Below, in pieces: positions 8,534 through 16,331 of a stretch of DNA of 56,918 nt. Both the position numbers and the translations under genes were made by a program. This stretch comes from Pseudomonadota bacterium (lineage in GTDB: Bacteria > Pseudomonadota > Gammaproteobacteria > Steroidobacterales > Steroidobacteraceae), in NCBI GenBank assembly GCA_023417315.1, contig JAEZFW010000029.1, positions 1 through 56,918 on the forward strand, written 5' to 3'. The first letter of the stretch is position 1. Every line of letters starts with the position of its first letter. Below the pieces are notes generated by a model that saw nothing but the letters and a program-made list of their open reading frames with translations, did no database searches and was not told where the DNA came from.

Positions 8534-9208
8534 ATGAAACTCCTCACCGCCGACGACGACAAGGACTTGCTGGCGCTAATTGCATTTACGCTTTCGCAGG
8601 CGGGCTATCTCGTCGTGAAAGCGGGCGACGGGCCGAGCGCGATTCGCGCGTTCGAAGCCGAAGCACCGGATCTCGTCATCCTCGACATCAATATGCCTGG
8701 GGCGAGTGGCTTTCAGGTGTGCGAGGCGATCCGGGCGAAGTCGCGTGTGCCGGTCATGATGCTCACTGTGCGCGGAGAGGAAGAGGATCTCGTCCGCGCA
8801 CTCGAGCTCGGAGCGGACGACTATCTGACGAAGCCTTTCAGCCCGCGAACCTTGCTCGCACGCGTGAAAGCGCTCTTGCGACGCGCTGGCATGGAGAATA
8901 CCGCGCCACTCGCTGCGGGACGGATCGCGCTCGACGTCGATGAGCACACTGTGCGAGTGGGCACGAGCTCGCCCGTTCGCCTGACCAAGCTCGAGCTGCG
9001 TCTTCTGCAAATGCTGATCGCAAACGCCGCGCACACCGTAAGCTCCGATCGCTTGCTGATGCAGGTGTGGGGTCACAAAGGATCGGGTGATCGCCAGCTT
9101 CTCAAGCAACTCGTGCATCGTTTGCGGCACAAGATCGAAGTCGATCCTGCCAACCCACAGATCCTGCAAACTGCGCCCGGCGCGGGCTACAAACTCGTCG
9201 TCGACTGA
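8534..9208 (+). CDS. OmpR/PhoB-family response regulator
   Basis: DNA-binding response regulator, 224 residues from ATG 8534 (MKLLTADDDKDLLALIAF); a GTG at 8504 would add ten charged residues that do not fit the family. The receiver has the acidic pocket DDD at 7-9, the phospho-acceptor Asp51 in ILDINMPGASG, the switch Thr in MLTVRGEE and the Lys in TKPFSP. The C-terminal half is a winged helix of the OmpR type ending in QTAPGAGYKLVVD. It is the natural partner of the upstream kinase. Direct target genes cannot be read from the sequence. Confidence 0.9.
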   Translation: MKLLTADDDKDLLALIAFTLSQAGYLVVKAGDGPSAIRAFEAEAPDLVILDINMPGASGFQVCEAIRAKSRVPVMMLTVRGEEEDLVRALELGADDYLTKPFSPRTLLARVKALLRRAGMENTAPLAAGRIALDVDEHTVRVGTSSPVRLTKLELRLLQMLIANAAHTVSSDRLLMQVWGHKGSGDRQLLKQLVHRLRHKIEVDPANPQILQTAPGAGYKLVVD

Positions 9209-9815
9209 GCTGGCGCGAGATCCAGGCGATCTCGTCGAGGCGTTCGATCGCGATACGGAAGACTCCGTGCAGTTTTGTGAATTCAAAGCGCAAGGCACAC
9301 CTCGCACCAGGCAGCTGAGCTATTGCTTGCGTGGCAAACTTCAGACAGTTGATGCCGCCGGGCTTCGCCAGCCAACACAAGGGTCTGGGTACACGATAGC
9401 GGTGGACTCGGCTCCGCGCGTTGTACTCGCCCAACAAAAAACGCGCTCCGCTCTTCAATATTCGTTGATTTGACATCGCTGTCGTCAATCGGCCGTCCTA
9501 CCTGGGCGACTTGAAAATTGCGGATAAACCTTAATGTTCTAGTCACGACCAGAACGTAACCTTCGATCGACTGACACGTGACGCGGGTCGGCAATAGGAT
9601 TTAGACGCTGTTCCTCGTTCCCCCTGGGGACAGTTATTTCGCCCTCCCACTGCGAGTGGGAGGGATCTTTTATAAGCGTCGGCGACACGGAATGGGCGCC
9701 GACAATCCGGAGCCAAAAGGGACCGCGTCAAGGAATGTATACGAGGAACTCACGTTCGTGCCGTGGCGTTAGGCAGCGCCTACGGCGACTGATAATTCAA
9801 GTGAGCAGATGAGTC
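9209..9815. other. 607-bp gap: possible small RNA, no convincing protein gene
   Basis: Open frames of about 128 codons exist on both strands between 9087 and 9488, but they overlap each other, match no family I know and lack ribosome binding sites, so I do not call them. From about 9511 there is a promoter-like TTGAAA followed at 15-16 bp by TAATGT, and 130 bp later a strong terminator. A short untranslated RNA of about 120-130 nt ending at 9672 would explain both. Confidence 0.35.
9642..9671 (+). terminator. Strong rho-independent terminator
   Basis: A perfect 10-bp stem (CCCTCCCACT / AGTGGGAGGG) with a GCG loop is followed by ATCTTTTAT. It terminates plus-strand transcription, 430 bp after the response regulator stop; either a long 3' tail or a separate small RNA ends here. 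Confidence 0.85.
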
Positions 9816-10040
9816 GTGAAACAGAATCTCTTTATTCATCCGGCTTCGAACGAAGCCAGCGTGGATGATCGCTGGCACGAATGGCAGCTCGAAGTGTTGT
9901 CCGTGATTCGTTCGGATTTTCGCAGCGTCCTCGATGATGTCGAATGGGACGATATCGATTGGGATGCATGGCGATCCTTGTACGAGCAGGGCTCTTCGGC
10001 GCGCGATGCGGTCAAGAACGCATTCGGTCGAGTCGCGTAA
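9816..10040 (+). CDS. Small acidic conserved-looking protein of unknown function
   Basis: A 74-residue protein starting with GTG at 9816, without signal peptide or membrane segment. It is rich in Trp and Asp: RWHEWQLEVLSVIRSDFRSV is followed by VEWDDIDWDAWRSLYEQG and ends DAVKNAFGRVA. The regular amphipathic helices and codon use look real, and a terminator follows 74 bp after the stop. I do not recognise a named family. The isolated position between two terminators suggests its own promoter. Confidence 0.6.
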   Translation: MKQNLFIHPASNEASVDDRWHEWQLEVLSVIRSDFRSVLDDVEWDDIDWDAWRSLYEQGSSARDAVKNAFGRVA

Positions 10041-10112
10041 CGCACGTTCGCTTGAGCTGATGCTTCGCAGTTCAGCGCCTCGCCCTCGCGAGCGAGGTCT
10101 ATTCGAGAAGGA

Positions 10113-10155
10113 AAAACCCTCCTCTGGTTGCACCGGAGGAGGGTTTCGTTTTTTC
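10113..10155. terminator. Bidirectional terminator
   Basis: A stem of about 14 bp (AAACCCTCCTC.GG / CC.GAGGAGGGTTT, one mismatch) with a TTGCA loop is flanked by A residues on the left and by TTTCGTTTTTT on the right. It serves the small plus-strand gene ending at 10040 and the minus-strand gene ending at 10196. Confidence 0.9.
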
Positions 10156-10195
10156 AAGGAGCGATGACAAAGTCGTCGAAGCACGCGAGATCGTG

Positions 10196-10738
10196 CTAAG
10201 TGCCAGCGCCGGGAGTTCCCGTTGCTGCACCCCCAACTCGCTTCTGCACCTCAGCAGATACACGCGAGCGTAGCTCTGGATCGGCAGCCATGCTCGCTAC
10301 GATCTGATTGAATTCCTCTATCTGCAATCCGCTGCGCTCCACGGCCGCGATCATGTCGGACTGTGCAGTGGTCTTCACCTGATCTGCCGCCGCGGGATCG
10401 GCCGCCGATTCGAGCTCGGCATTTGCCTTCTGCTGAATCGTTTGCACTTCGACATAGGCGTCCGCAAATTGCTCGACCTTCTTCTGGTCGATCTGCGCGC
10501 CCCCCGCTGCAGCGCTCTCATCCGTCATCGATCCGGACATATCTCCCGGAGTGGTTGACGAAGCATCACCTGCGGTGGACGAGCCGGGCTGTGCCGTTGA
10601 CGAATCACCAGGATAGCTTTGCTCGCTCTGTTGAGTGGCCGAGCTCGGCGGGGTCATCTCCTCGCTTTGCGAGAACGCGAGCGGTGCGGTCATCGTGGCA
10701 GCGATTGCGGCCGCGAGTGCAGAAGTCTTCAAGCGCAT
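10196..10738 (-). CDS. Secreted DUF4168-type protein
   Basis: Exported protein of 180 residues. I start it at the ATG at 10738 (MRLKTSALAAAIAATMTAPLAFS) because GAGGAG lies 7-8 bp upstream; that region is a clear Sec signal peptide. A low-complexity Ser/Thr/Gly/Pro linker (about 25-80) leads into a helical C-terminal domain (KKVEQFADAYVEVQTIQQKA ... EFNQIVASMAADPELRSRV) that matches the DUF4168 pattern: repeated helices with a conserved FADAY and a D/E-rich end. Function is unknown; the family is periplasmic and often stress-associated. It ends at the bidirectional terminator. The EF-hand gene lies 173 bp upstream on the same strand. Confidence 0.75.
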   Translation of the reverse strand: MRLKTSALAAAIAATMTAPLAFSQSEEMTPPSSATQQSEQSYPGDSSTAQPGSSTAGDASSTTPGDMSGSMTDESAAAGGAQIDQKKVEQFADAYVEVQTIQQKANAELESAADPAAADQVKTTAQSDMIAAVERSGLQIEEFNQIVASMAADPELRSRVSAEVQKRVGGAATGTPGAGT

Positions 10739-10911
10739 AAACAACTCCTCGATCGGTAGGTACACTCATCAGCCGAACACCGCCGACGTGCTTCGGGTTC
10801 CGCGCCCGGCGGACTTCGAGTATTTCGCGTCGCTGGCCAACGACAACAAACGAGAAAATGTGGGACTCGCTCTCAACAGTACGCACTGACATCTCTGACG
10901 TCGCTAAACGG

Positions 10912-11193
10912 CTATTCGAACGGTTCATCGCGCGGACGCGAGCGATATTCGGAGCGGCTCAAGAAGCCGTCCTCATCCGCATCGACGCCGTCGAAGCGCT
11001 CATGCACGCGTTTAGCGCCTCGACTTTCCGCGCGGCTGATTCGGTCGTCGCTGTCGCGATCGATCGAGTCGAATACGCGCTCCACTTCTTGAGCCGTGCG
11101 AGGGTCGTGCTGCTCCGTGCGCGGCGTCTGCGCATTCGCGCAAGACAGGAAGGCGAGTGTCGCGGCTACTGCAGTTGCGATCGCTACACGCAT
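10912..11193 (-). CDS. Small periplasmic EF-hand protein
   Basis: A 93-residue exported protein. The ATG at 11193 is chosen because GAGGAGA sits 6-8 bp upstream and because it opens a signal peptide (MRVAIATAVAATLAFLSCANAQ). Two calcium-binding loops are visible: DRDSDDRISRAE and DADEDGFLSRSE, with acidic residues at positions 1, 3, 5 and 12 as in canonical EF-hands. It would bind calcium in the periplasm, as a calmodulin-like pair. Its partner is unknown. The next plus-strand gene (DoxX) is divergent from it. Confidence 0.8.
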   Translation of the reverse strand: MRVAIATAVAATLAFLSCANAQTPRTEQHDPRTAQEVERVFDSIDRDSDDRISRAESRGAKRVHERFDGVDADEDGFLSRSEYRSRPRDEPFE

Positions 11194-11374
11194 CGTTGTC
11201 TCCTCTCGATCATCTATTACAAAAGAGGAACGGTGTGAGCGAGCGCCTGTTCCGTGCGTAATTCCGCCGTCGTCGAGCGTTCGACAGCAACGATCCAACT
11301 CACCTGTCATGTGATTTCCGTCAGCGTGCAGGTGCGCATAAACTTATTGGCTCGCTAACACGAAGGAGAAAACG

Positions 11375-11812
11375 ATGCGAGGACTTGTCTATCTACAAGG
11401 CGCACAACGCTTCGGCGATGGTGCCCTGCTTGCACTTCGAATGATGGTGGGCACATTCCTCGTTTGGGGTGTGTGGGATAACATCGTCAGCGAGGAGCGA
11501 ATGCAGGAGTTCGTCAGCTTCCTCGATAAGTTCCATTTTCCTGCGCCGGATTTGATGGCTATCGTGTCCGTGTGGGTGCAGTTCTTCGTGGGCCTGAGCT
11601 TCATCGCCGGATTCCTCACGAGGTGGGCCGGCGTCTTCTGTATGATCAACTTCGTAGTCGCGATCGCTATGGTCGATCGTTTTGCGGGTGTACGCGGTGC
11701 GTTTGCCTCCGCGTGCCTCGTGACGATCGGTCTATACATGGCGACCCATGGCCCCGGACGGTTCTCGATCGATTGGCTAATGATGCGTCGCGCTCATGAA
11801 GTGAAAGCCTGA
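11375..11812 (+). CDS. DoxX-family membrane protein
   Basis: Inner-membrane protein of 145 residues with four hydrophobic helices. GAAGGAGAA lies 5-6 bp before the ATG. Typical DoxX features are LALRMMVGTFLVWGVWDNI in the first helix, FVGLSFIAGFLTRWAG in the middle and the Gly-rich final helix before GPGRFSIDWL. DoxX proteins are small quinone- or redox-linked membrane proteins of varied roles (thiosulfate oxidation in archaea, oxidative stress elsewhere); the substrate here is unknown. It is followed 41 bp later by the SUFU gene. Confidence 0.8.
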   Translation: MRGLVYLQGAQRFGDGALLALRMMVGTFLVWGVWDNIVSEERMQEFVSFLDKFHFPAPDLMAIVSVWVQFFVGLSFIAGFLTRWAGVFCMINFVVAIAMVDRFAGVRGAFASACLVTIGLYMATHGPGRFSIDWLMMRRAHEVKA

Positions 11813-11853
11813 CTAATTCTCCTTCAGCGAGTTTGCCTCGAGACTGCAAAGAG

Positions 11854-12492
11854 ATGAGCCAATCAGCCCAAGCAATGATCAAAGAACACGTCGAGCGGCA
11901 CATCGGTCCCGTGGCCAACGTGTATGCGGATCCCGAAGAGGATGCGAATCCGCGCATTCTCCACGTGCTTCCGAGCGAGACACGTCCGGCACACACACTC
12001 GTCACGGCAGGTCTCAGCGAGCGGCCGATGAGCGTGACCAAAGCCGACGCGCCCACACGCATCGAGCTCATGATGACGCTGCCGCGAACGTGGCAGCTGG
12101 GCTCCGAACCCCCTCGCGAGGAGCAATGGTCGTGGCCGATCGAATTATTGCGACGCCTCGTCGCGCGGGCCCATACGCAAGGCGGCTGGCTGGGCTGGGG
12201 CCATATGATCCCGAACGCCGATCCACCTCAGCCCTATGCACGCACAACGAAGCAATGCGCAGCGTTGATCGCGCCGTCGTTGCTCGTGCCCACTGCGTTC
12301 TACGAGCTCAAGCTGCCATCAGGCGAGGGCATTGTTTTTTATGCCGTGATGCCGCTCTACAAAGAAGAGTACGAGCTGGGCCAGACGAGCGGTACGGATG
12401 CGCTGTTCACGCGGCTCATCGACCGCGACGTCAATGATGTAATCGACCCGCACCGAGGCAACGCGGCGAAGAAGAAGTTCTGGATCTTCTAG
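11854..12492 (+). CDS. Suppressor-of-fused (SUFU) domain protein
   Basis: Cytoplasmic protein of 212 residues from ATG 11854 (a TTG in frame at 11833 is less likely). The segments LHVLPSETRPAHTLVTAGLS, RIELMMTLPRTWQL, WPIELLRRLVARAHTQGGWL and GWGHMIPNADPP, then FYAVMPLYKEEYELGQTSG, follow the bacterial SUFU domain order. Bacterial members have no link to hedgehog signalling; they often accompany immunity or polymorphic toxin genes, but none is seen next door. It ends in a Lys-rich tail, AAKKKFWIF. Confidence 0.75.
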   Translation: MSQSAQAMIKEHVERHIGPVANVYADPEEDANPRILHVLPSETRPAHTLVTAGLSERPMSVTKADAPTRIELMMTLPRTWQLGSEPPREEQWSWPIELLRRLVARAHTQGGWLGWGHMIPNADPPQPYARTTKQCAALIAPSLLVPTAFYELKLPSGEGIVFYAVMPLYKEEYELGQTSGTDALFTRLIDRDVNDVIDPHRGNAAKKKFWIF

Positions 12493-12525
12493 GGCGTCTG
12501 CAACTCCTCGTCCGCGGAGGTTCTG

Positions 12526-12936
12526 CTAGGGCTCCTGGTAGCCCCCCACTCGCAACTCCAATCGATGTTTGCGCGGATCCTCGCGCAAGAAGAAGCCGCC
12601 GCGGCGCCAGGACTGTCCAGGTAAGAAGTCGAGCGTCGCCTCGGCACGCTCGAGCTCTTGCGCGCCATCGTAAAGCGCTGCCGTGATCCTCACGTCGACG
12701 AGCGTTTGAGTTCCAGTGTTGTGTGCGCGATAGCGGACGATATGAGCGTCCTCGGTCCGGATGATCTCGTCGACTCGAATCTCGACCCCAGCAGGTCGCT
12801 CCTGACCTTGCGACCCTTCGAATAGCAGGAAACCGACGGCGCCAACGAATAGAACGACGCCGAGGCTACCGAGAATCCATTCGAGCAGCGGGGTGGTGTC
12901 GTGTGGTCGCCGGCTGCGCGTGTTCTTGGAGGCCAC
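12526..12936 (-). CDS. TIGR02588-type membrane-anchored protein
   Basis: A 136-residue protein with one N-terminal membrane helix (LLEWILGSLGVVLFVGAVGF) and a C-terminal beta-rich domain (VEIRVDEIIRTEDAHIVRYR ... RRGGFFLREDP), which matches TIGR02588. The likely start is GTG at 12936, 10 bp after the TIGR02587 gene stop; a start at 13098 would lie inside that gene. The two families almost always occur together, as here, so they probably form a complex. The function is unknown. Confidence 0.78.
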   Translation of the reverse strand: MASKNTRSRRPHDTTPLLEWILGSLGVVLFVGAVGFLLFEGSQGQERPAGVEIRVDEIIRTEDAHIVRYRAHNTGTQTLVDVRITAALYDGAQELERAEATLDFLPGQSWRRGGFFLREDPRKHRLELRVGGYQEP

Positions 12937-12946
12937 GACGCACTCT

Positions 12947-13729
12947 CTATAAAACGAGCCGCGCGGAGGCAGCGCCGACTGCCGCGGGAAATCCCAAGAC
13001 GACGACGGTCTGCAACGCCTGCTCGAGCGGCAGTCCATCCATGCGCCCGAACGTCCAGCAGATGAAGGCGCTGATTGCGAGGGCGAGCACGTAACCATTC
13101 ACGCTGAACTTGATGAACACGCTGAGAAAGGATCGATCGCTCGGGCGCTCGTGTTGACCGCGGAAATTGGCAGCGTAGACGAAGGTGTGCATCAGCGCGA
13201 GCGACAGCAATGCGAGCACGACGGACTGCCACGGCGTCATCTGCTGAGCAATGATGACGACTTCCTCCGTCGGCGCGATGTTCGCAGCCAAGAACAAGGC
13301 GCCCGCACACATGAAAAAGTATTCGCCGAAATCGCTGCTGTCGCGCCGCTTGCGATCTCGATCGCGGTGATCGCCGAACTGGCTGAGCGCGAGCAGAGCG
13401 CCGATGCTTCCTGGCACCGCTTGCAGCGCGATCTTGCCGATCCATTCGTTCGGACGAGCGCTCTGGTCGAGCACCCCAAAGATCAAGAGCACCACCGTTG
13501 CCATCAGCGTGGTGATCGCGATGGCGACGAATGCATCCAAGATGGCATCGCGTAGCTGGGTGGATTCTTCGAACCCAGAGTAGTAGGCAAGTCCGACCAG
13601 AATCGGCAGCAATGTCACCATCAACAACACGAGCCGATGGCGATCCATCATGAAACCGAGCGTCCACGTCTCCATGGTCATTAGGATAGGCAAAGAGAAG
13701 AGCAGCGCTCCGCCGAATGCCCGCGCCAC
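12947..13729 (-). CDS. TIGR02587-type integral membrane protein, 5' end uncertain
   Basis: Polytopic inner-membrane protein, about seven hydrophobic segments (ALLFSLPILMTMETWTLGFM, LVLLMVTLLPILVGLAYYSG and others). The GTG at 13729 gives 260 residues, but family-like sequence (ELNVIDARANREYAIGVARA) continues upstream in frame without any ATG or GTG until a stop at 13799-13801. That stop lies at the edge of a repeat block. The native start may therefore have been lost when repeats spread, leaving GTG 13729 or a rare CTG as the start. It is paired with the downstream TIGR02588 gene. Confidence 0.7.
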   Translation of the reverse strand: MARAFGGALLFSLPILMTMETWTLGFMMDRHRLVLLMVTLLPILVGLAYYSGFEESTQLRDAILDAFVAIAITTLMATVVLLIFGVLDQSARPNEWIGKIALQAVPGSIGALLALSQFGDHRDRDRKRRDSSDFGEYFFMCAGALFLAANIAPTEEVVIIAQQMTPWQSVVLALLSLALMHTFVYAANFRGQHERPSDRSFLSVFIKFSVNGYVLALAISAFICWTFGRMDGLPLEQALQTVVVLGFPAAVGAASARLVL

Positions 13730-13780
13730 CCCGATCGCGTATTCGCGATTGGCGCGAGCATCGATGACGTTCAGCTCACG

Positions 13781-14271
13781 CAGAAAGCCTCCGCGGTGCT
13801 ACTGGGAGAAAGCCGTCGCGCTGTGCTACGGCAAGTAAGCCCGGCAAGAAAGCCTTCGCCATGGCGCTCCGGCACGAAAGCCTGTCGGCAGGTCAGAACC
13901 ACGCCCAGCCAAGCATACTGTAGGTCGGAATTTATTCCGACGCCTTAGTTGTACTAATCGGGTTGAAGTCGACCTACACATTCCCCGTGTCTCTGTTCGG
14001 CTTTTCGTGCGCGAACCGACCACCTTCTGACTTGCCGGCAGGCTTTCGTGCCGGAGCGCGTCGCGGAGGCTTTCCTGCCGACAGGTTTACTTGCCGTAGC
14101 GCTAGCCGCGAAGGCTTTCTTTCTGACTTGCCGGGAGGCTTTCGTGCCGCAGTGCTGGGCGCGAAGGCTTTCCCGCCGGTAGGCTTATTTGCCGTAGCGC
14201 TAGCCGCGAAGGCTTTCTTTCTGGCTTGCCGATAGGCTTACTTGCCGCAGCGGGCGCGAAGGTTTTCGTGA
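13781..14271. repeat. Array of ~50-bp repeats (family A) with one family-B palindrome
   Basis: A block of imperfect units built from motifs such as CTTGCCGNNAGGCTTTCGTGCCG and GCGCGAAGGCTTTC, spaced by about 50 bp. From 14080 to 14236 a ~100-bp stretch is present in two near copies (each contains TTGCCGTAGCGCTAGCCGCG followed by AAGGCTTTCTTTCTG). The orientation switches near 13900: left units read CACGAAAGCCT, right units AGGCTTTCGTG. Between them at 13920-13978 lies a family-B palindrome (TAGGTCGGAATTTATTCCGAC). There is no convincing gene in this stretch. Confidence 0.8.
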
Positions 14272-14802
14272 CTACTTATAGAGGTAAACCAAAATATCGG
14301 TCTTATGCCTATTCTCCGCGAGCCATGTTCTGAACTCTTCCACCTTGGCGGCATCCTCTGCGCCGATCGTGCGAGTCAGAATTCCTCGTCGTGTTTCTTC
14401 GGTGAGCTCATGCCGGATGCGGCGTTGCCAGGCATCAGTGAAGATCGCAGGCATCTTGTGACTGAGCTGCAATGCCTCGAGCAGTTCCCATTCACCCTTG
14501 TCGAGCCACGCCTCATCGCAGCTCGAGCACACATCGAGTCGGTTCGCAACGGAGCCGCTCACCTTGTACTTGGTCATGATGCGCGCGCACTTGGGGCATC
14601 GCAGTGCGCCCGTGGTGTCGTCCGTTTCGACTTCAGTCATCGCCGCTGCACCGGTCTCTGGCGGCTTCTGCGTCTCCGCCCAATGACGGTAGTACAGCAG
14701 GGAAACCAAGCTCCCATCGCAGTTCCCGCACGCCATCGCGGGCAAGTACTCCTCGATCATCGTTGGCTTGAGGTCATGCGTGCTGCAGCGAGGACATTTC
14801 AT
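14272..14802 (-). CDS. Zinc-ribbon (zf-TFIIB-like) protein
   Basis: A 176-residue cytoplasmic protein with two zinc-binding regions. The N-terminal MKCPRCSTHDL pairs with MACGNC (residues about 3-28); the second, CPKCARIMTKY ... LDVCSSCDEAWLDKGEWELL, has the spacing and WLDKGE signature of the bacterial zf-TFIIB family. The C-terminal third is helical and charged. The role is unknown; such proteins are thought to bind nucleic acid or protein. Immediately downstream its stop codon abuts the family-A repeat block, and upstream lies another short tandem repeat. Confidence 0.75.
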   Translation of the reverse strand: MKCPRCSTHDLKPTMIEEYLPAMACGNCDGSLVSLLYYRHWAETQKPPETGAAAMTEVETDDTTGALRCPKCARIMTKYKVSGSVANRLDVCSSCDEAWLDKGEWELLEALQLSHKMPAIFTDAWQRRIRHELTEETRRGILTRTIGAEDAAKVEEFRTWLAENRHKTDILVYLYK

Positions 14803-14833
14803 GGCGACTTCCGTTCCGAGGCTGAAGAGACGG

Positions 14834-14862
14834 CTGTAGACTGTAGGCCGTAGGCTGTACCC
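14834..14862. repeat. Short tandem repeat with GGCTGTA units
   Basis: Three to four imperfect 7-10 bp units (GGCTGTA, GACTGTA, GGCCGTA, GGCTGTA) in the 75 bp between the zinc-ribbon gene and the GDYXXLXY operon. Confidence 0.75.
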
Positions 14863-14877
14863 AGAGAGAGCCCGTCC

Positions 14878-15360
14878 TCACAGTTTCAGCAGCTCGCCGT
14901 CGCGCAGCCCAACCAGCACGGCCTCACCGCTTGCCCCATCGAGCCGGAATTCCCCGAAACGCGCGCCCTCGAATCGATGAGCGAGCCCTTCTTCGAAGAA
15001 GTACGCATTCGTGCCCAGCCACACGTCCCCGTTACGGATCCTGAACGCGATGGCGGATCCTCCCGATCCATCCGTATCGAGCTGAGCGACGCCTCGTTCA
15101 TCGATGCGAATGGGGGCGCTGCGTACGTTAGCGGCGATCTTTCCGGAGCGTCTTGCGTCCTCGATGTCCTCGGCAAGCTCGAATCGCAGCGCCATGTAGT
15201 CGCCTTGCATCAGGGAACGAGGGTCGACCGGGGCGAGCTGCAAGAAGATCGTCTTGCCGTTCGCGATCGTCCGTTCTTTGCCATAGATCGATAAGTTAAC
15301 CGCGGCCAACACGAGCACGGCGCCGAGGGCGATCAGTGCGCGTGTGAGAGAGGTGCTCAT
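14878..15360 (-). CDS. GDYXXLXY-motif membrane-anchored protein
   Basis: A 160-residue protein with an N-terminal membrane anchor (ALIALGAVLVLAAVNLSIYG) and an extracytoplasmic domain carrying the family motif as GDYMALRF, after PVDPRSLMQ. It starts at ATG 15360, whose ATGA overlaps the stop of the DUF4401 gene. Longer versions of the frame extending upstream have nonsense composition and are rejected. Families DUF2157, DUF4401 and GDYXXLXY commonly occur as this trio; the complex they form has no known function. Confidence 0.85.
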   Translation of the reverse strand: MSTSLTRALIALGAVLVLAAVNLSIYGKERTIANGKTIFLQLAPVDPRSLMQGDYMALRFELAEDIEDARRSGKIAANVRSAPIRIDERGVAQLDTDGSGGSAIAFRIRNGDVWLGTNAYFFEEGLAHRFEGARFGEFRLDGASGEAVLVGLRDGELLKL

Positions 15361-16331
15361 TCGTGTGCCCTCGCGCGCTTCTCGAGAACCGTCGCGAAGA
15401 CCGACAGCAGTATGCCAACCACGAGCATGATGGCCGACTTGACCAGCAACGTTGTCCCGAGCAGGAAATAGAACTGTGCAACGTGAAGCAGCGCGCCCGC
15501 GATCGCAACACCGATGAGCGCACGATTGCGCATCCGAAATGCGCACGTCGCTGCAAACAATGCTGCAGCCGTTGCGAGCAGCGGCCACAGTGCGAGCCAG
15601 TTCGTTTGCGCCGAGTTCGACCAGAACTGCAGGCTGCCAAACGGCTCGGACACCCACGTCCCAATCGCGAGACTGATCAACAGTCCGCTCAAGAGCGGTC
15701 GTCCGAAGCGCTGCAATCCGCGGGTGAGCCAACGTGCTTCCCACTCGATCAGCAGATATGCGCTTACCGCAATCGGAACCCAGATCACGAGCCATCCGAT
15801 GAGCGCTGGGAGCAACGACGCTTCCGGCGCGCCATCGAGCTCGTAACTCCCCCACCAGCGGAACCGAATCGCAAGCGCCCATGCGATGCACGCGAAGAAT
15901 GTCGATAAGAGCTTTGCGAGCCGATTCGGCAGCGCGACAACGAGCACAGCTTGCAGCAACGCAACGAGTGCCGCGGTTCCGGCTGCGGAGTCCGTGGCCT
16001 CCCATGCTGCGAACGCCATTGCAAGCTGGCCGGCGATCGAGAGCGCAAGCGCGAGCTGATCGAAGAAGGCACTCTCGCGATCGATCGCGTAGAGGCCGTA
16101 CGCGGCTGCGAGAAGCACGAGTCCCGTCAGCGCGAATCCCGGCGCTGTATCGGGCGAGAAGATGACGCCGACGAAGATCAGTGCGAATACGCCAGCCAGC
16201 CAGCCGGCACATCCGAGCACGATGCTGATGAACCAGGGGCGCGGAGTCGGTGTCATCGCAGCGGTGGCCGATCTCGCATCGAGCAGCCCGCGATCGATGA
16301 GCCCTTGTCGAAGCGATTCGACCGCACTCAT
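15357..16331 (-). CDS. DUF4401 polytopic membrane protein
   Basis: A 324-residue inner-membrane protein with about ten hydrophobic helices, starting at the ATG 16329-16331 (MSAVESLRQGLIDRGLLDAR). The cytoplasmic N-terminal helix is followed by GCAGWLAGVFALIFVGVIF and further membrane spans to the C-terminal KRARAHE. Its start overlaps the DUF2157 stop and its stop overlaps the GDYXXLXY start, each by an ATGA, so all three are probably translated as a coupled unit. The biochemical role is unknown. Confidence 0.85.
   Translation of the reverse strand: MSAVESLRQGLIDRGLLDARSATAAMTPTPRPWFISIVLGCAGWLAGVFALIFVGVIFSPDTAPGFALTGLVLLAAAYGLYAIDRESAFFDQLALALSIAGQLAMAFAAWEATDSAAGTAALVALLQAVLVVALPNRLAKLLSTFFACIAWALAIRFRWWGSYELDGAPEASLLPALIGWLVIWVPIAVSAYLLIEWEARWLTRGLQRFGRPLLSGLLISLAIGTWVSEPFGSLQFWSNSAQTNWLALWPLLATAAALFAATCAFRMRNRALIGVAIAGALLHVAQFYFLLGTTLLVKSAIMLVVGILLSVFATVLEKRARAHE

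Noticed and set aside
9087..9488. Two overlapping frames of 128 codons on opposite strands
   Set aside because: They overlap each other and the response regulator end, have no ribosome binding site and no recognisable domain.
11854..12492. Immunity gene of a polymorphic toxin system
   Set aside because: SUFU domains can be immunity proteins, but no toxin gene adjoins it.
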